A stretch of DNA of 64,000 nucleotides from Artemia franciscana. Its lineage: Eukaryota > Arthropoda > Branchiopoda > Anostraca > Artemiidae. How positions within the stretch are numbered: position 1 is the first letter of the stretch; each line of letters starts with the position of its first letter. The notes beneath the pieces are model-generated. The model saw nothing but the letters and a program-made list of their open reading frames with translations, ran no database searches and was not told the DNA's origin. Below are positions 35,658 through 47,569 of this stretch, one piece after another. The position numbers and the translations under genes are program-made. The stretch covers positions 52,150,068 through 52,214,067 of the forward strand of contig NC_088866.1 of the NCBI RefSeq assembly GCF_032884065.1. Direction: 5' to 3'.

Positions 35658-36772
35658 TCAAACAGTTCATGGCAACGAACTGTAGTAAGGAGCGACCCGG
35701 CTCAATAATAACTGAAACTCTAAAATACAGAATTTTGATACCAATAGATACATCAAAGAATCAAATTTTAATGCTGATTTTAAATATATAAGTTTCATCA
35801 AGCTTAGTCTTACCCATCAAAAGTTACGTGCCTGAGTTTTTTTGCCTTCTTTAATAAAATAAGGAGAAAACCCCCATGAAGGTCATAAAATCTTAATGAA
35901 AATCACACCATCAGATTCAGCGCATCAGAGAGCCCTACCGTAAAAGTTTCAAGCTTCTATCTAGAAAAATGTGGAATTTTGTATATTTTGCCAGAACACA
36001 GATCACGGATGCGTGTTTATTTGTACTTCGTTTTATTTGTTTGTTTTTTTTTTCATGGATGATTGTATCAACCCAGTAGTCCTAGAATGTCGCAAGAGGG
36101 CTCATTCTAACGAAAATTAAAAGTGCTAGTGGCCTTTTTAAGTGACCAAAAATTTGGAGGGCAGCTAAAACCCCTCCAACGCACATTTTCCTCCAAAATC
36201 ACCAGATCAAAATTGTGAGATAGCTCTTCTGTTCAACTTAGTCGAAAACGTAATAACTATGTCTTTGGGGAATACCTAATCTCCCACAGTTCCCGGGGGA
36301 GGGGCTACAAGTTATAACCTTTGACCATTGTTTACATATAGTAATGGTTATTATGAAGTGTACAGATGTTTTCAGGGGGACTTTTTGGCGTTGGGGTAGG
36401 GGTGGGATGGGGGGAGTGGGCTATGTGGGAGGATTTTTCCATGGAGGAATTTATCATAAGAGAAGAAAATTTCTATGAAGGGGATGCAGGATTTTCCAGC
36501 CTTATTTAAAAAAAAATGAGAAAATAAATAAGAAATTTTTTCACCTGGAAGTAATGAGTAGCATTAAAACTTAAAACGAACATAAAATATTACGTATTTA
36601 TGGGGGTTCTTCTCTTCCACACTACCTTGCTCTTTATGCTAAAGTATTCTTAGTAATTTCAATACGGCCTTTGCGATTCAGGGGTCAATCTCAAACATTT
36701 GGGATAAAATTCAAGCTTTAGTGTAAAGAGCGAGGTATTGACGAGGGGGCAAACCGTCTCATATCTATCTAT
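35658..36772 (+). repeat. R1 copy g
   Basis: The head hairpin is CAGTTCATGGCAACGAACTG. The R1 body is intact through the C-tract module, the CCCACAGTTCCCGGGGGAGG region and the first inner inverted pair (near 36,570-36,770). It ends at about 36,772 in a TATC microsatellite. Confidence 0.85.
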
Positions 36773-37657
36773 CTATATAAAATTATACTGTTGGCACCTC
36801 TGTTAATCTCTTGCACTTCTTTACTTCTGTTTTCTAAAAAAATCTACTGTGGTTTTTGTTTAAGCGATCAACAATTGCAATTTAGACTGCAAAATTGAAA
36901 TAAGTGATCATTGAAGTCCCATTAAAAATCTTAAAAAAGAAAACCAAAAGTTTGAAGCTTAGTAGAAATTGTTGTTAGAAATTGGACTTTGTTGTTAGAA
37001 ATTGGACTTGATTCAACAATAAAACATTTTGAAAAGTTTCAAGAATGTTAAAAGTTAAGAATTTGTTTGGACGGGATAGCAGAGAAAAAGTGAGTTCCAT
37101 GTCGAACGGCTTTATAAGACAATTAGACAATAAGACGATTATGATTAGGGTTCCATATAAACAGAAAGGATATCGAAGCACTTGACAAGTTTCTATTTGA
37201 ATTAACTGGATATTTTGATTTACATCCACCAGTATTATAAAAGTCTAATGAAGATAAAAAATACCAAAATGAATTAATAGCGGAAAAAATGTCACAGCCT
37301 CGACCTAGGAATGGAATTGACATCGAGAAACAACCTGAGATCAGAATGCAATACTTTAACTGTGAATTTTTGCCCATGGATTTTTCCATTTGGAAATTGA
37401 ACAACTGCAACTGACCAATGAAACTAGCGTGTAGAAACTTTAAAGACGTCAAAAGAGGCCTTGCAATTCATGGACGACTTTGGCTCCCACTTTTCTACTG
37501 GGACTCACCATTATGGTGGAATGAATATTAATTGTTCGGCAAAAACCCATGAATTCCAGCAAAAAGGAGTATATTGGGATTTTGACGAAAAAAACATAAA
37601 AGAATAACAGATAAAAAAAAACTAAAAATCCAGAAAAAGCGAAAATCATTAATCGGG
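36773..37657. other. Region between R1 copy g and duplication B
   Basis: It begins TCTATCTATCTATATAAAAT, which resembles a Helitron 5' terminus, but I find no matching 3' end. A 19-bp direct repeat (TTGTTGTTAGAAATTGGAC) occurs at about 36,970-37,008. A plus-strand stretch at about 37,170-37,480 is open for long pieces (DKFLFELTGYFDLHPPVL; MSQPRPRNGIDIEKQPEIRM) with few stops. It is unidentified and may be a decayed exon. Confidence 0.3.
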
Positions 37658-38575
37658 GACCGGCTGAACAGCTATTTTACGCCTGGGAGATTATTTGGCT
37701 TTATTTTAGGTTTAATGGAGTTCTTTTCTTTTTTTGAGAAACTGATTTTGCAGAAATATTTTCTTGAATAAAAAACGAAAGATAACAATACATTTTACCA
37801 CGGACGAAACAAGTCGCAGATCACATCGTATCAAGATTTGAGTATGACGAACCACGGACGTCAAACCAAGAATTACCATTTGTAGCAGCATTTTCTGGTG
37901 ATTTGGGGTAAATATTATAAAGAAAAGGTGAAAATGATATTTTCAATATGATTACGCTCTTACCGTAAATTCTGCTACTGCGCTTTTCAATCTGTAGCGC
38001 AGACAAAATTATTTCAATTGGAGGTATGTAGTAAAGTGGCCATATTGAGTGCTATTGCGCCACTTCGACACTTTTTGAGGAGGTAACGTTTTAATTTTTA
38101 GAATCAGCACATTATCGGCAAAATCTGCCGAATAAACGGGAAATCTTTCATTTGGAGCATTTTCACAAGAAAAATAAAGCCATTGACGCATTTTCACTTT
38201 AATGGCGTTGCATCTTTAAATATGACCTCGGATTCCGTCGATCTGTAGAAGTGGAAACACTGGAATTGCTATCCATTGGGTTGCATTATTGCAAAGGGGT
38301 TAGGAAATTACTTACCTACAAGCCTGAAACAAATTACGCCATAAATAGTATATTGTTTGACAACGTTCTTTTTCAGGACAACTGAATCTCAAACTATAAT
38401 TCGAGAAATACAGAAGCTATTTCTTATGCAATCAATTCTATTTCATGTACCCACAAAATACCTATGAATCATAAGACAAAACTATATAAGGGTTCTTTCT
38501 GGTCTATCATTAAGATAATCTGAGGAAGATAACGTGATAGTACATTAAAAGTAGTTTAAATAAATACAAGCAAAG

Positions 38576-39018
38576 ATGACCACACAATTCTCTAAATACG
38601 AGAGGATAAGTCTTGATGGCATTGAATTCACTATTACCATAATGAAAATCACGTGTCTATCAATGCTATTAAGCTATACTGTGATATTACAAAATATAAT
38701 ATCTCCGTTAGAATGGATACTTCCGCCCCTTTTCGGTCTAATTTTTTTAAATTGCATCTTCTTCTTCTTTAGCTTCAATAGATTTCATCAAATAGATTTG
38801 ACTAACAGTTCAATAGATTCGCTCAAGTTCAAGTTCTATTTGTTTTCATAACGCTTTTAATATTCTATATTCTTTGTAAAAAATCCATATCCCAAGATTA
38901 TGATGTTTTAACAATTGTTTTAGCTGGCTATGGATTGGCTATGGCTATGTTAGAATTTAGTGCTGGCATTATTTACGTGATGTTGATTATCCAACCGGAA
39001 GACGTAAATCCTGTTTAA
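38576..39018 (+). pseudogene. Frameshifted four-membrane-span protein relic (copy B)
   Basis: This is the paralogue of 923-1,367. The first frame runs from ATG 38,576 to stop 38,851. The second frame is open without a stop from about 38,845 through 39,018, so a single one-base shift would join two pairs of predicted spans. Differences from A are L/F, D/G, K/N, C/F and L/F in the first part and I/S and L/P in the second. No recognised domain. I saw no clear upstream splice acceptor, which fits an intronless copy. Confidence 0.35.
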
Positions 39019-39074
39019 ATAATAAATTATTATATTAGTCACGGTTACCTAGAAAATCTAATAGTAGTAAACAT

Positions 39075-39222
39075 TAAGAACTCATAAGTCTCGTTAAGAA
39101 TAAGAACTCATAAGTCTCGTTGAGACTAAGAACTCTTAAGTCCCGTTAAGACTAAGAACTCATAAATCTCGTAAGACTAAGAACTCGTGAGTCTCGTTAT
39201 GACTAAGAACTCGTAAGTCTCA
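39075..39222. repeat. About 26-bp minisatellite (copy B)
   Basis: This has the same array and unit number as 1,424-1,570 with scattered substitutions. The array therefore predates the segmental duplication and has not changed copy number since. Confidence 0.85.
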
Positions 39223-39835
39223 GGAACAGCTACAGGCTTTAAGAGGAAACTTTCTTCAAGACAAAAGACAAGCCGGGGCAAAAATAGACGTTCAACATTT
39301 TATAAGAGCTTCAAGCAATGAAATACTATAAATAACGACATTCGAGTCTATAAGGACGTTAGCCAAGAGCCTAATACTGCATTAGCATCTGTTAAAAAAA
39401 AAAACAAACAAAGATTCGGTGTTATGTTTTTCTTAATGCCAAAAGACAAGCTAATTCCAATTTAAGTTCTTTCAAAATGATTAAGGGGTTAATCGATGAA
39501 GATGAAGAAGAAATAATTGTGATTAGAAAACTAATGAAAGTGAGGAATTGCAACAGCTAAAAGAAGGCATGGAACAAACGACAGTGAGAATCCCATTGAA
39601 TTATAAACAAAATTTTGAACAGTGACATTTGGTCGATTGGGAAAAACGTAATTGTTAGTTATAAAACCTTAAGAAATTAAATGAGATGATGCGTGAATCT
39701 AAACTGCTAAAGCAAAAGGACTGGAAAAAACTTTCTGAGGTAAAGATGAACGAAAACCGACAATTAAATCTACAGTAGGAAAACAAGGAACAACAATGAC
39801 TGGCCATAAAAACGATCTGAATAGGTCAGGACTTT
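39211..39835 (+). pseudogene. Possible decayed coiled-coil coding relic (copy B)
   Basis: This is the paralogue of 1,561-2,170 with the same stops and only scattered substitutions. The decay therefore predates the duplication. No recognised domain. Confidence 0.25.
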
Positions 39836-40103
39836 AAGAAAGATTTTTTTTCTCAGGGTGGCTGTATCGAACCTTTGGTGACGTCATGACATCAAGAAAA
39901 GACTCACATTTTGTGCGGCTAAAAGGCAACCGACAATGAGAATCCATATATATAGAAGCCTGGCATCATTTTAATTCTCAAATATGTTTGATTATTCAAG
40001 GAAGTCTGATTTCTAACATCGATTTCTACTAAGCTTCATATTTCGGTTTTCTTTTTTAAAGTTTTGGAATTGTTATAGTCCCTGGTTAAAATATATACAA
40101 ATA

Positions 40104-41030
40104 CTAGCTGTTGGTGCGGCGCTTCGTGCCACACCAACACCTAGTTGGCCCCCCCCGTGCGCGTAAGTCGTTAGGCGCCGTATTAGTTACGCGCCATTGT
40201 AGTTGTGTCCCTGTGTCTCATCTGTAAATATAGATAGATATATACATATATATATATATGTTTTAACTACGTTAAACTTGCGAATATACAACATTCTTCG
40301 CTGTCCCATTGTCTGTGCATAGAAATAGATTGTCAGGTTTACCGACTCTTGAACATGCAACATATAATTGTCCATGGGAAAAACAATCCGTATTCAGATC
40401 TATACCGCATTTTTCTAATGATTGCCCTTGAGCTTTGTTGATGGTGATTGCTAATCGAATATTGCCTGTGTCCCCGTTGTCATTTAGATATCCCCCCTGT
40501 GCCCCCCCCCCCGGCGTACCCGTTGTAGTTGTGTCCCTGTGTCTCGGTCGTTATTTATATTCCCCGTGTCCCAGTGTCCCGGTCGCCGCAAGCCTGTTTT
40601 CACGTTGTTCTTATGATTCTTCGGAACATTTAGTTTTGGCATTATTTCTTTGAGCCGTAAGCCTGTTTTCACGTTGCTCTTGTGATTCCTCGGCACGATG
40701 TTTTTTGGTAATTTCTCTTTGAAGCCGCAAGCCTGTTTTCACGTTGCTCATGTGATTCCTTGGCACCCTTTCTTTTAACATTATCTCTTTGAGCTGTAAG
40801 CCTGTTTTCACGTTGCTCTTGTGATTCCTCGGCACGCTTTCTTTTCTTACTTTCTCTTTTAGCTGCAACCCTGCTTTTACGTTGCTTTTGTAATGGCAAC
40901 TTATAATGACGTCATATACAAATATACAAAATACGTACATGGTATCATAATGCTCAATCCTTATAATGACGTCAGTCGACAAACATGACGCCTTATAATG
41001 ACGTCAGTCGACAAACATGACGTAATTCAA
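40104..41030 (-). mobile_element. Helitron deletion derivative (copy B)
   Basis: This is the paralogue of 2,450-3,520. It has the same minus-strand terminus (CTAG at 40,104-40,107 on plus) and a hairpin of GTTGGTG paired with CACCAAC. The poly-C tract next to the hairpin is shorter than in A. Two TGACGTCA-rich segments remain at 40,905-41,020. The 5' terminus is not identified. Confidence 0.85.
40265..40907 (-). pseudogene. Helitron helicase/N-terminal repeat remnant (copy B)
   Basis: The helicase end (INKAQGQSLEKCGIDLN, then HGQLYVACSRVGKPDN) is readable on the minus strand at about 40,270-40,475. Five 69-bp N-terminal units follow up to about 40,880. One unit carries an extra base that shifts the frame, so the 260-codon fusion of copy A is split into overlapping short frames here. 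The difference of five versus seven units shows the coding minisatellite changed after duplication. Confidence 0.8.
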
Positions 41031-41715
41031 CAAAAAATTTTTATTTGAAACCTAATTTCTTCATGAGTATACATAACCTCTCTTCGACCCGATCTTGTTT
41101 CCAAGTATATTTTGAATAGCTTTATGTGCGGTTCCTATACATGTTTACACCATCTGTCTGTTCAACAGCAATTGGTCCGCTGTCGTGAATTATCACATTA
41201 ATGTGTGATTCGAGGGATAAATTTTAGAACTTCCAATTCATTGCTTGTTAAAGACTCTTACATGGCCACTTTTAAACTGTTCTAAAAACGATAACCTTTT
41301 TTTATTGTTTTTGTTATTTAACCCATTTATTATAAAACCCGTTTTTCATTATGTTGTTTTTTGTCTACTCTCTGTAAACTAGAAATCTAATTAGTGCAAT
41401 GATTGAGAGAACTTACCGTTTTTAGTTGAATATATTTGGGGCAATATTGGCATGGGCCGTTTTTTGAATTTATTTATAGAACGGGAGACCAGTGGCTTTG
41501 CTGTCGGTCCCTGGCACGGTCGTGTTGCAGACCTGTCAATATTGATTGCTATTGTCGCTGGTCTCCTAACCGCAGACAATTTTAAGTTTTTCTTGATGTC
41601 ATGGCGTCACTTTAGGCTTGATACCACCCTTGGAAAAATATTACTTCTTCCTTGGAGTTGCAAACTATTTAATTCGTTCTTACAACCAGAAGTGTCAATA
41701 TGCCTCCTACAGTGT

Positions 41716-41857
41716 GTCTTGTGGTGGCGCAGTGGATTTGACCTTAGCTTGGTAATACGGGACCCAGAGATCAAATCACGCTGCAGGAATGCACTGCAGG
41801 GCCGACGCAGGGACCATAGTAATCAAGAAGCGTCATTAATTTTTAAATAAAAATAAT
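41716..41857 (+). mobile_element. tRNA-derived SINE-like element (copy B)
   Basis: This is the paralogue of 4,208-4,350. The A-box-like segment here reads TGGCGCAGTGG, closer to the tRNA consensus than in A. The B-box-like AGATCAAATCACGC and the A-rich tail are retained. Confidence 0.65.
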
Positions 41858-42069
41858 GTCAATATGCCAGTTTTAAGAAGAAAATATATTACTGAAACCA
41901 AGGAAAAATTATAAACATATATATGCACAATTATTGCTCATTTAATTAATATTAAAAGAGGTATATATTTCTGACAATAAGATGTTTTGTTGACAGTTGT
42001 CAATGCATCTTTCCACGCACCATAATACGTTTGCCGTTCATTTTTAGGTGGGTGCAGAACTTTTAAGCT

Positions 42070-42420
42070 ACGTTGTCTTTAAATACAGGAAAATGTCACA
42101 TACAACATACCATGATTAAAAATAGGAGCCCGGAGGTTGACACCAACATATTCAAATGTTTGACCTGGTGACTTGTTTATAGTCATGGCAAATCCGAGTC
42201 GGAGTTTAGGTTAATGTCGTTGAACTGTACATCCAAGATGACCATCACAATAATCGAGAAATGTGACCTTCGTTTACTGATTTTTCCCCAGTAATGATAT
42301 TGGCCTTAATTATGTTGTTGCATATTTCAGGATCAATAAGGCAGGTTCCATCACACATCCCTTCTGAAATATCTAAGTTACTCCAAAGCATAACTGTTGT
42401 GTTTTCTTTTATTTTAAGTC
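42070..42420 (-). pseudogene. PIF1/Helitron-type helicase relic (copy B)
   Basis: This is the paralogue of 4,561-4,911 with the same motifs and frameshift. Immediately to its right, B retains 125 bp (42,471-42,595) that A has lost near 4,961. Confidence 0.75.
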
Positions 42421-42954
42421 ATGGGGTGATAAAAATGTGCAGCATCGTTTCCTGATATTTTTTACATGCCTTTTGCTTTACTAATTTGGATTAATGTATC
42501 ATCTTGTATTATTCTTAAGACGTCATAGATACCAAAAACATCTTCTAGTTTCTAATTGTACATCGCTGTTCAGAAATTTCGTTTGCAATTCAATGTGATT
42601 CTCGCTATCGTTTGTTCCATTCCTTTTGCTTAGGCTGTTGTGATTCTTATTTTTGCTTGTTTTCTAATCACATTTATATATGCTTCATTCTCGTAAAGCA
42701 TCCCCTTAAATATTTTTTTCTATTCTGCTCGTATTAGCTTTTTGGATATGTCTTATCATGTTGCATTGTATGGCCCGGGCTGTGCGACAAAATTATTTAA
42801 TACCCCTTTCTTTAGCAGCTTATATATGTCTAGTCTCATTGAATGGTCCATGCTGTTCATTTTCACCAATTGTGGATTTACGTTGCTCGGGTTGCGCTTT
42901 TGGTCTTTAATTGTTTAATTGTTCAGGTGCTTGTAAAATTCTTGGAATGTCCAC

Positions 42955-44029
42955 TTAACCACCAGTTACCCATATATTTTAGAATTTATTGATCAATTTT
43001 CTTCTTCTTTTGATATCATAGGATTATGTGAAGCATTTCTTAGCTCAAACCAGTCGATCTCTCTGTATTCATTTCCAGGTTATGATCTTCGTATCAAGAA
43101 CCGAGTATTGATGGGTCGTGGTGGTGTTGGTTTCCTTGTAAAGATTGGGTTGAATTATCAGGAAAGGGATGATCTTAGTATATGGATGGAAGGTAAGATT
43201 GAAGTTTTTTCAATTGAAATTGAATTTGATGGGAAAAAGAAGTATAATTAGTATGGTGTATAAGCCGCCCAGTGCTCACTTAGATGATTTCGTGAGAGGA
43301 ATGAGTCAGTTGATATCGAAAGTACCGTCTGGAGCAAGTCATATCGTTATGGGTGATTTTAACTTTAGCCTGTTGGATTTATATTGTCATAATGTTGATT
43401 TTTTTTTAATTCTATGATATCGAATGATCTATACCCGCTTGTGAGTGTACCTACGAGAATAACTGGACAGAGTTCAACCTTAATAGATAACATTTTCGTT
43501 CGTTCTTCTGATTTGAAGCTTTGTTATGCTGATGTTGTGACTTTTCCTGGTTCTGATCATCTTCCTTTGGTTGGTGTTTTGAAGTGTCAGTTAAGTAGAC
43601 CCAATAAAAAGAAAATAAAGACAAGGTTGATGATAAAGGAGAATCTTCAGAAGTTTGTGGAGGAAGTTAGTGTCATCGTTTGGACACCTGTATTTTTTGA
43701 AGAAGAATTTCCTACGGGAGCGCTTGATAATCTAATGACTATTATTTTACCTATTTATGATACTGCATGTCCCAATAAAGTAATGAAAGTGAAGAACAGG
43801 AAACCCGTAAGCCATGGATAACAAGTGAAATACCGGAAGAGAGGAAGCGAAGGATTGAGCTTTATCAAGGATATCTAGATGATAAAAGTGATGCTTCGTT
43901 TCAATTGCTTAAAAATCAACGCAATTTAGTGAACAAATTACGTCGCAAATCTATGGCTGAATATTATGATTTAAAGTTTTTAAATAGTAAAGGAAATATG
44001 AAAGAAACCTGGAAACTGATTAAAGAAGT
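42955..44029 (+). pseudogene. Non-LTR retrotransposon endonuclease and linker, truncated (copy B)
   Basis: Same LINE as 5,308-8,182. The endonuclease is more continuous here, with GYDLRIKNRVLMGRGGVGFL running on into LNYQERDDLSIWMEGKIEVF; MGDFN and SDHLPL are present. The reading stops abruptly at 44,029 inside the linker, where the sequence jumps to satellite-derived DNA that lies at 12,650 in copy A. The missing RT reflects a deletion rather than normal LINE 5' truncation. Confidence 0.88.
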
Positions 44030-44316
44030 CATTGCCGAAGGTGATTATTACCTTACAGCCGACTGTTGCTTACAAGTTCTCTATATGACTCACAATTTGT
44101 ATCGGCCTAGATTTCGTTTCAGTGTGTACCTAACTACTGAAGTTGTCAACCCCTTGAAACTTTCAAACTGGTATACCTCATGAAGGAATTTTTGTACCAA
44201 ATAATGGATGTCATATACTTTGATCAGCTCATTAAGAGTTATCGATTGCCGTCAAAAAATTTTTTTATCTGTCTTAGTTCAAAAGTTGATTTTTTCCGTA
44301 GGCCAACTTTCTAAAG

Positions 44317-44887
44317 TCACCACTTAGAAAGGAGTAAAGGATAAGCTCCAATTTCTTTAGCAATGAGAGAACTTTTAAAGTTTATTAGGCACATCTGATA
44401 CCATTTCTCTACCGTAATCCCAAGTCTGAAAAACCAAATGATAAACTCAGCTGAAATCACGAACAGAAATGTGTAGAAATAATAGATGGCAGCACGTTCG
44501 GACCCGTGGGAAAATGCCAAATTTTTGCTTCTGTAAATTTTTCTATTTATCACTCAAAGAAGATATATTGGCTGTGGGGCCGGGTAACTGCTGCATATAG
44601 TTAACCTTTATAGAGTTTAGTTTATCTTCAATTTGAAAGTGGTGCCTGCCTGCTAGAATGGAGCTTTCTACTTGAAAGCCGAAACATGGTTTGGTGAAAC
44701 GAAAGCTCGGCTGCACAACTTCAGATAGTCCTCTCTGACATAATCTATATAACTCCACTTCACTTCGCACACCATAAACTATTTCTTGTGGACAAGCAAA
44801 AACCATCCTGTTTGGCCCAAGGTAAGAGTTTTGCGGAGGTTTCCAAAATGTAATTTCATATTCATCAATCCTGCCTAACGTCCACAC
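44317..44887 (-). pseudogene. Exon-like frames of unknown protein (copy B)
   Basis: A 114-codon minus frame (44,543-44,887) starts after a possible splice acceptor (GTTAGGCAG then GATTGATGAA). It reads IDEYEITFWKPPQNSYLGPN, then YGVRSEVELYRLCQRG and LAGRHHFQIEDKLNSIK. Composition looks like real protein (Cys, aromatics and Pro well spread) rather than random AT-rich translation. A second frame (44,317-44,553) overlaps its end by 11 bases and has one hydrophobic span. No family recognised. It may be a host-gene exon carried in the duplication. Confidence 0.4.
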
Positions 44888-45024
44888 TTTCCGTAAAAAC
44901 CGAACAGGTTAGACCCTTACCAATTTCCAGGAATAAGCTGAGATCGGCGGCATGGAAAAAAAAAACAGGACAAAATTACAGTGTTGCTCTCGCAACACAA
45001 ATAATTAATCTTAAATTATTAAAA

Positions 45025-46540
45025 CATTCAACAGTATAGGCTAGTTTGCCTGTCGGCATTCAAAAATGTTTTAAGACTCATCAAGTACCCCTCCCCACGG
45101 TAATCTTTAGTAAAAGGTGAAAGATTAATTGGATTTGAGGAGAGGCCAGAGATATGACAATTGCCAAGTTGACTTAGGTATATAAAACCAAATCCTAGTA
45201 AATCCTCATGGTTTTTTTTTTTAACAAGGTTTAAAAGCAATAAAAAAATTCAATGTTCAATCAATTAAATACGGACCAAAAAATCATATGATGAGAAAAC
45301 ATATTCATTGAGCAGCAATTCATGGGCAACTTTAATGAAATGGTACTAAAACTAAATCCACAGAAAATAACATAAATATTTAGGAAAGAGGCCCAAAAAT
45401 TAATTATAAAGTAACTGAGAAGTTGATCAATTGTTGTAGCCAAAGGTCACCCTACTTAAATATTCCAAGAGGCTTAGCGGTAGCGACGGAATTCTTAGTT
45501 TGATACGTTACCAATGCAATTGACTTGATAAAATGTGTTGTGAACAAGGGCATTTCACTTTTTAAGACTAGACTTTGTGACTTAATCTAAATTTCAGCAA
45601 TTTAATTTGATTCCTAGTTCAATTTGAAAATTGGTATATGATAATTACAGAGTTTTTTCAAAAACAAAATGCATCAGGCATTCAATCAGTTTCGGCAATT
45701 TAATTTAATTATGGCAATTGGTCATTGATACCATCATTTGCCTTAACGCAAGACTAAGAAAAACAAAATATGTTTATTAAGAGACGTTCAGGAGAAAATT
45801 CCAGAACAATTTTCTATAGAGTATACGCTAAACTCTCTCCGTAATATTTCAAATATTTCAGCTTATTAATTAATAGGTTTAATAGGGCTCTAATCTTCAG
45901 CATTAATGGCAATTGATAGATGTAATTTCAATACTTGTCCTGTAAAGCAACGGCGAAAACCCTGTTCACTTTGATTTCCATGTGACAACAATAAGAAAAA
46001 TTTGATACTGTAACATACCATTAATGGAAGAAGCAAATTTTTTTAAATATACAGGTCTTTAATATTATTCTTTGAATACAGGATAAATAATTTTATTACG
46101 GATTTGTTAAGATTTTGGCAAAAGAATCGCAGAATTTACGATTTAAAGAAAACAAAATCTGGTTTGATAACTTATCGTTACTCCGTTATAATGTTATGCC
46201 TTGGTTTTCTGATTTGGTTACAAAGTAAAAATAAAATTTTGTTTGGCAATGGATTGGGAAAGTGGCGTTGAATATTTGAATATTTGAAACCAATTCCAAT
46301 GAAAGCAATTGAAGCAAAAGTAGAAGAGTTAGAACAAGAAATTCCAAGGTGCCAATCCCTAATCAAGGTAATCTTTTCAATTAGTAGGCTAGCATGTTTG
46401 GATATTCTAAGGTAGTTTGAGCTATAGTAACAAAAAGGCAAAAAAAATTAATGGGGGAGAAAATTAGGCTATCATCGATTTATTTTTAATGAAGATCTAC
46501 GAATATTTATAATATATGAGTGTTAAACTAGTTTTTAAAG
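45025..46540. other. Duplicated DNA, no gene recognised (copy B)
   Basis: Paralogous to 13,356-14,878. Short minus-strand frames (45,028-45,240; 46,178-46,441) are kept in both copies only because divergence is low. Confidence 0.4.
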
Positions 46541-46542
46541 AG

Positions 46543-46705
46543 ATAGCCGAGTTGTTAGCGCGCTAGATTTGATGTTGCTGCTTGTTATTTGGACTAAATG
46601 GGGGGGTCAGTGGCGTGACTCTGTAAGCTGAGCCAGAGTTAACCCAGCTCTAAATTGGTACCTGGAGAGATCTGGGGAAGGTAAACAAGAACGGTGCGTG
46701 GAAGC
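46543..46705 (+). mobile_element. tRNA-derived SINE-like element (copy B)
   Basis: This is the paralogue of 14,880-15,040 with a better A-box match (TAGCCGAGTTGTTAGCGCG). About 25-30 bp just downstream (A 15,046-15,090) is missing here between short GGATG/GCT matches. Confidence 0.5.
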
Positions 46706-47569
46706 AAAGGATGCTGTAAGGCCAAGAAACATTCGTTTTTAATATTTAGATGCAAATAAAAATCTGATCAAACACAGTAATATAACTTGATATTATATTG
46801 CTCTAAAAACCTAAATTGTATCGTTCCTAAGAGCCCTTCACGGTACTTTAATCTCTCTTCTTATCCTATTTTGTAAATACACAACCCCTATTGTAAACGC
46901 TCCATGTGTTTCGTCAGGCGTCACTCTTTTGTTCAAATAGATTTCATAGCAAAGAAGCCATGTTAGCGAAATCAAGAGACAGTAAAATGGATGGAAAACA
47001 AAGTATATATATATAATTGAACATTTGCGGGGGGGGGGGGGGGGGTGGTAAAGTGAAGTGAAGAATTTTTAAAAATGACTTGAGGATATCTTTTAGGATT
47101 TTTTAAAGTTGTTTTCGGAATTAAGGAAACGAAATTGAGCATACATAACTGCTGACTTGTACCTATTGCTTAATGAAGCAAATTCATCTAAGGGGGATGT
47201 AAGGACAGTTATTTTGAGCCGTCTTCAGACTAGTGAATTTGAAACATTTTTACTCTGCAGTGATTCAAACGACACGCTTTGTCAATTTTGCACCGCTTAA
47301 ACTTGAAAAGTACGTTTTATTTTTTTTTGTTTAGGATTTTACATTTTAATGTAGATAAAAGAAATTCAGATTTTAATGTCTCAAGTTCAGTAACGTTTGA
47401 CAAAATCTGCCTCGCTATTATACCGCACTGTACATAAATTTATAAAACCGTTTGTGGTAACTTACTTTAAGTATAATAGTGTCCAAAACACAATTAAACA
47501 GGGTTTTGAGATTAATAGGCACATCGAAAGAATCGGCTTTTTATGCTAATTCGAAAACGGTACTTATCT

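Noticed and set aside
17749-36772. A CRISPR-like array because of regularly recurring hairpin heads
   Set aside because: Spacing is 0.7-6 kb and irregular, copies are long homologous repeats, and the DNA is eukaryotic.
36773-36800. A Helitron 5' end (TCTATCTATCTATATAAAAT)
   Set aside because: Only the short TA-rich start matches; no 3' hairpin with CTRR lies in phase, and it may be a TATC microsatellite.
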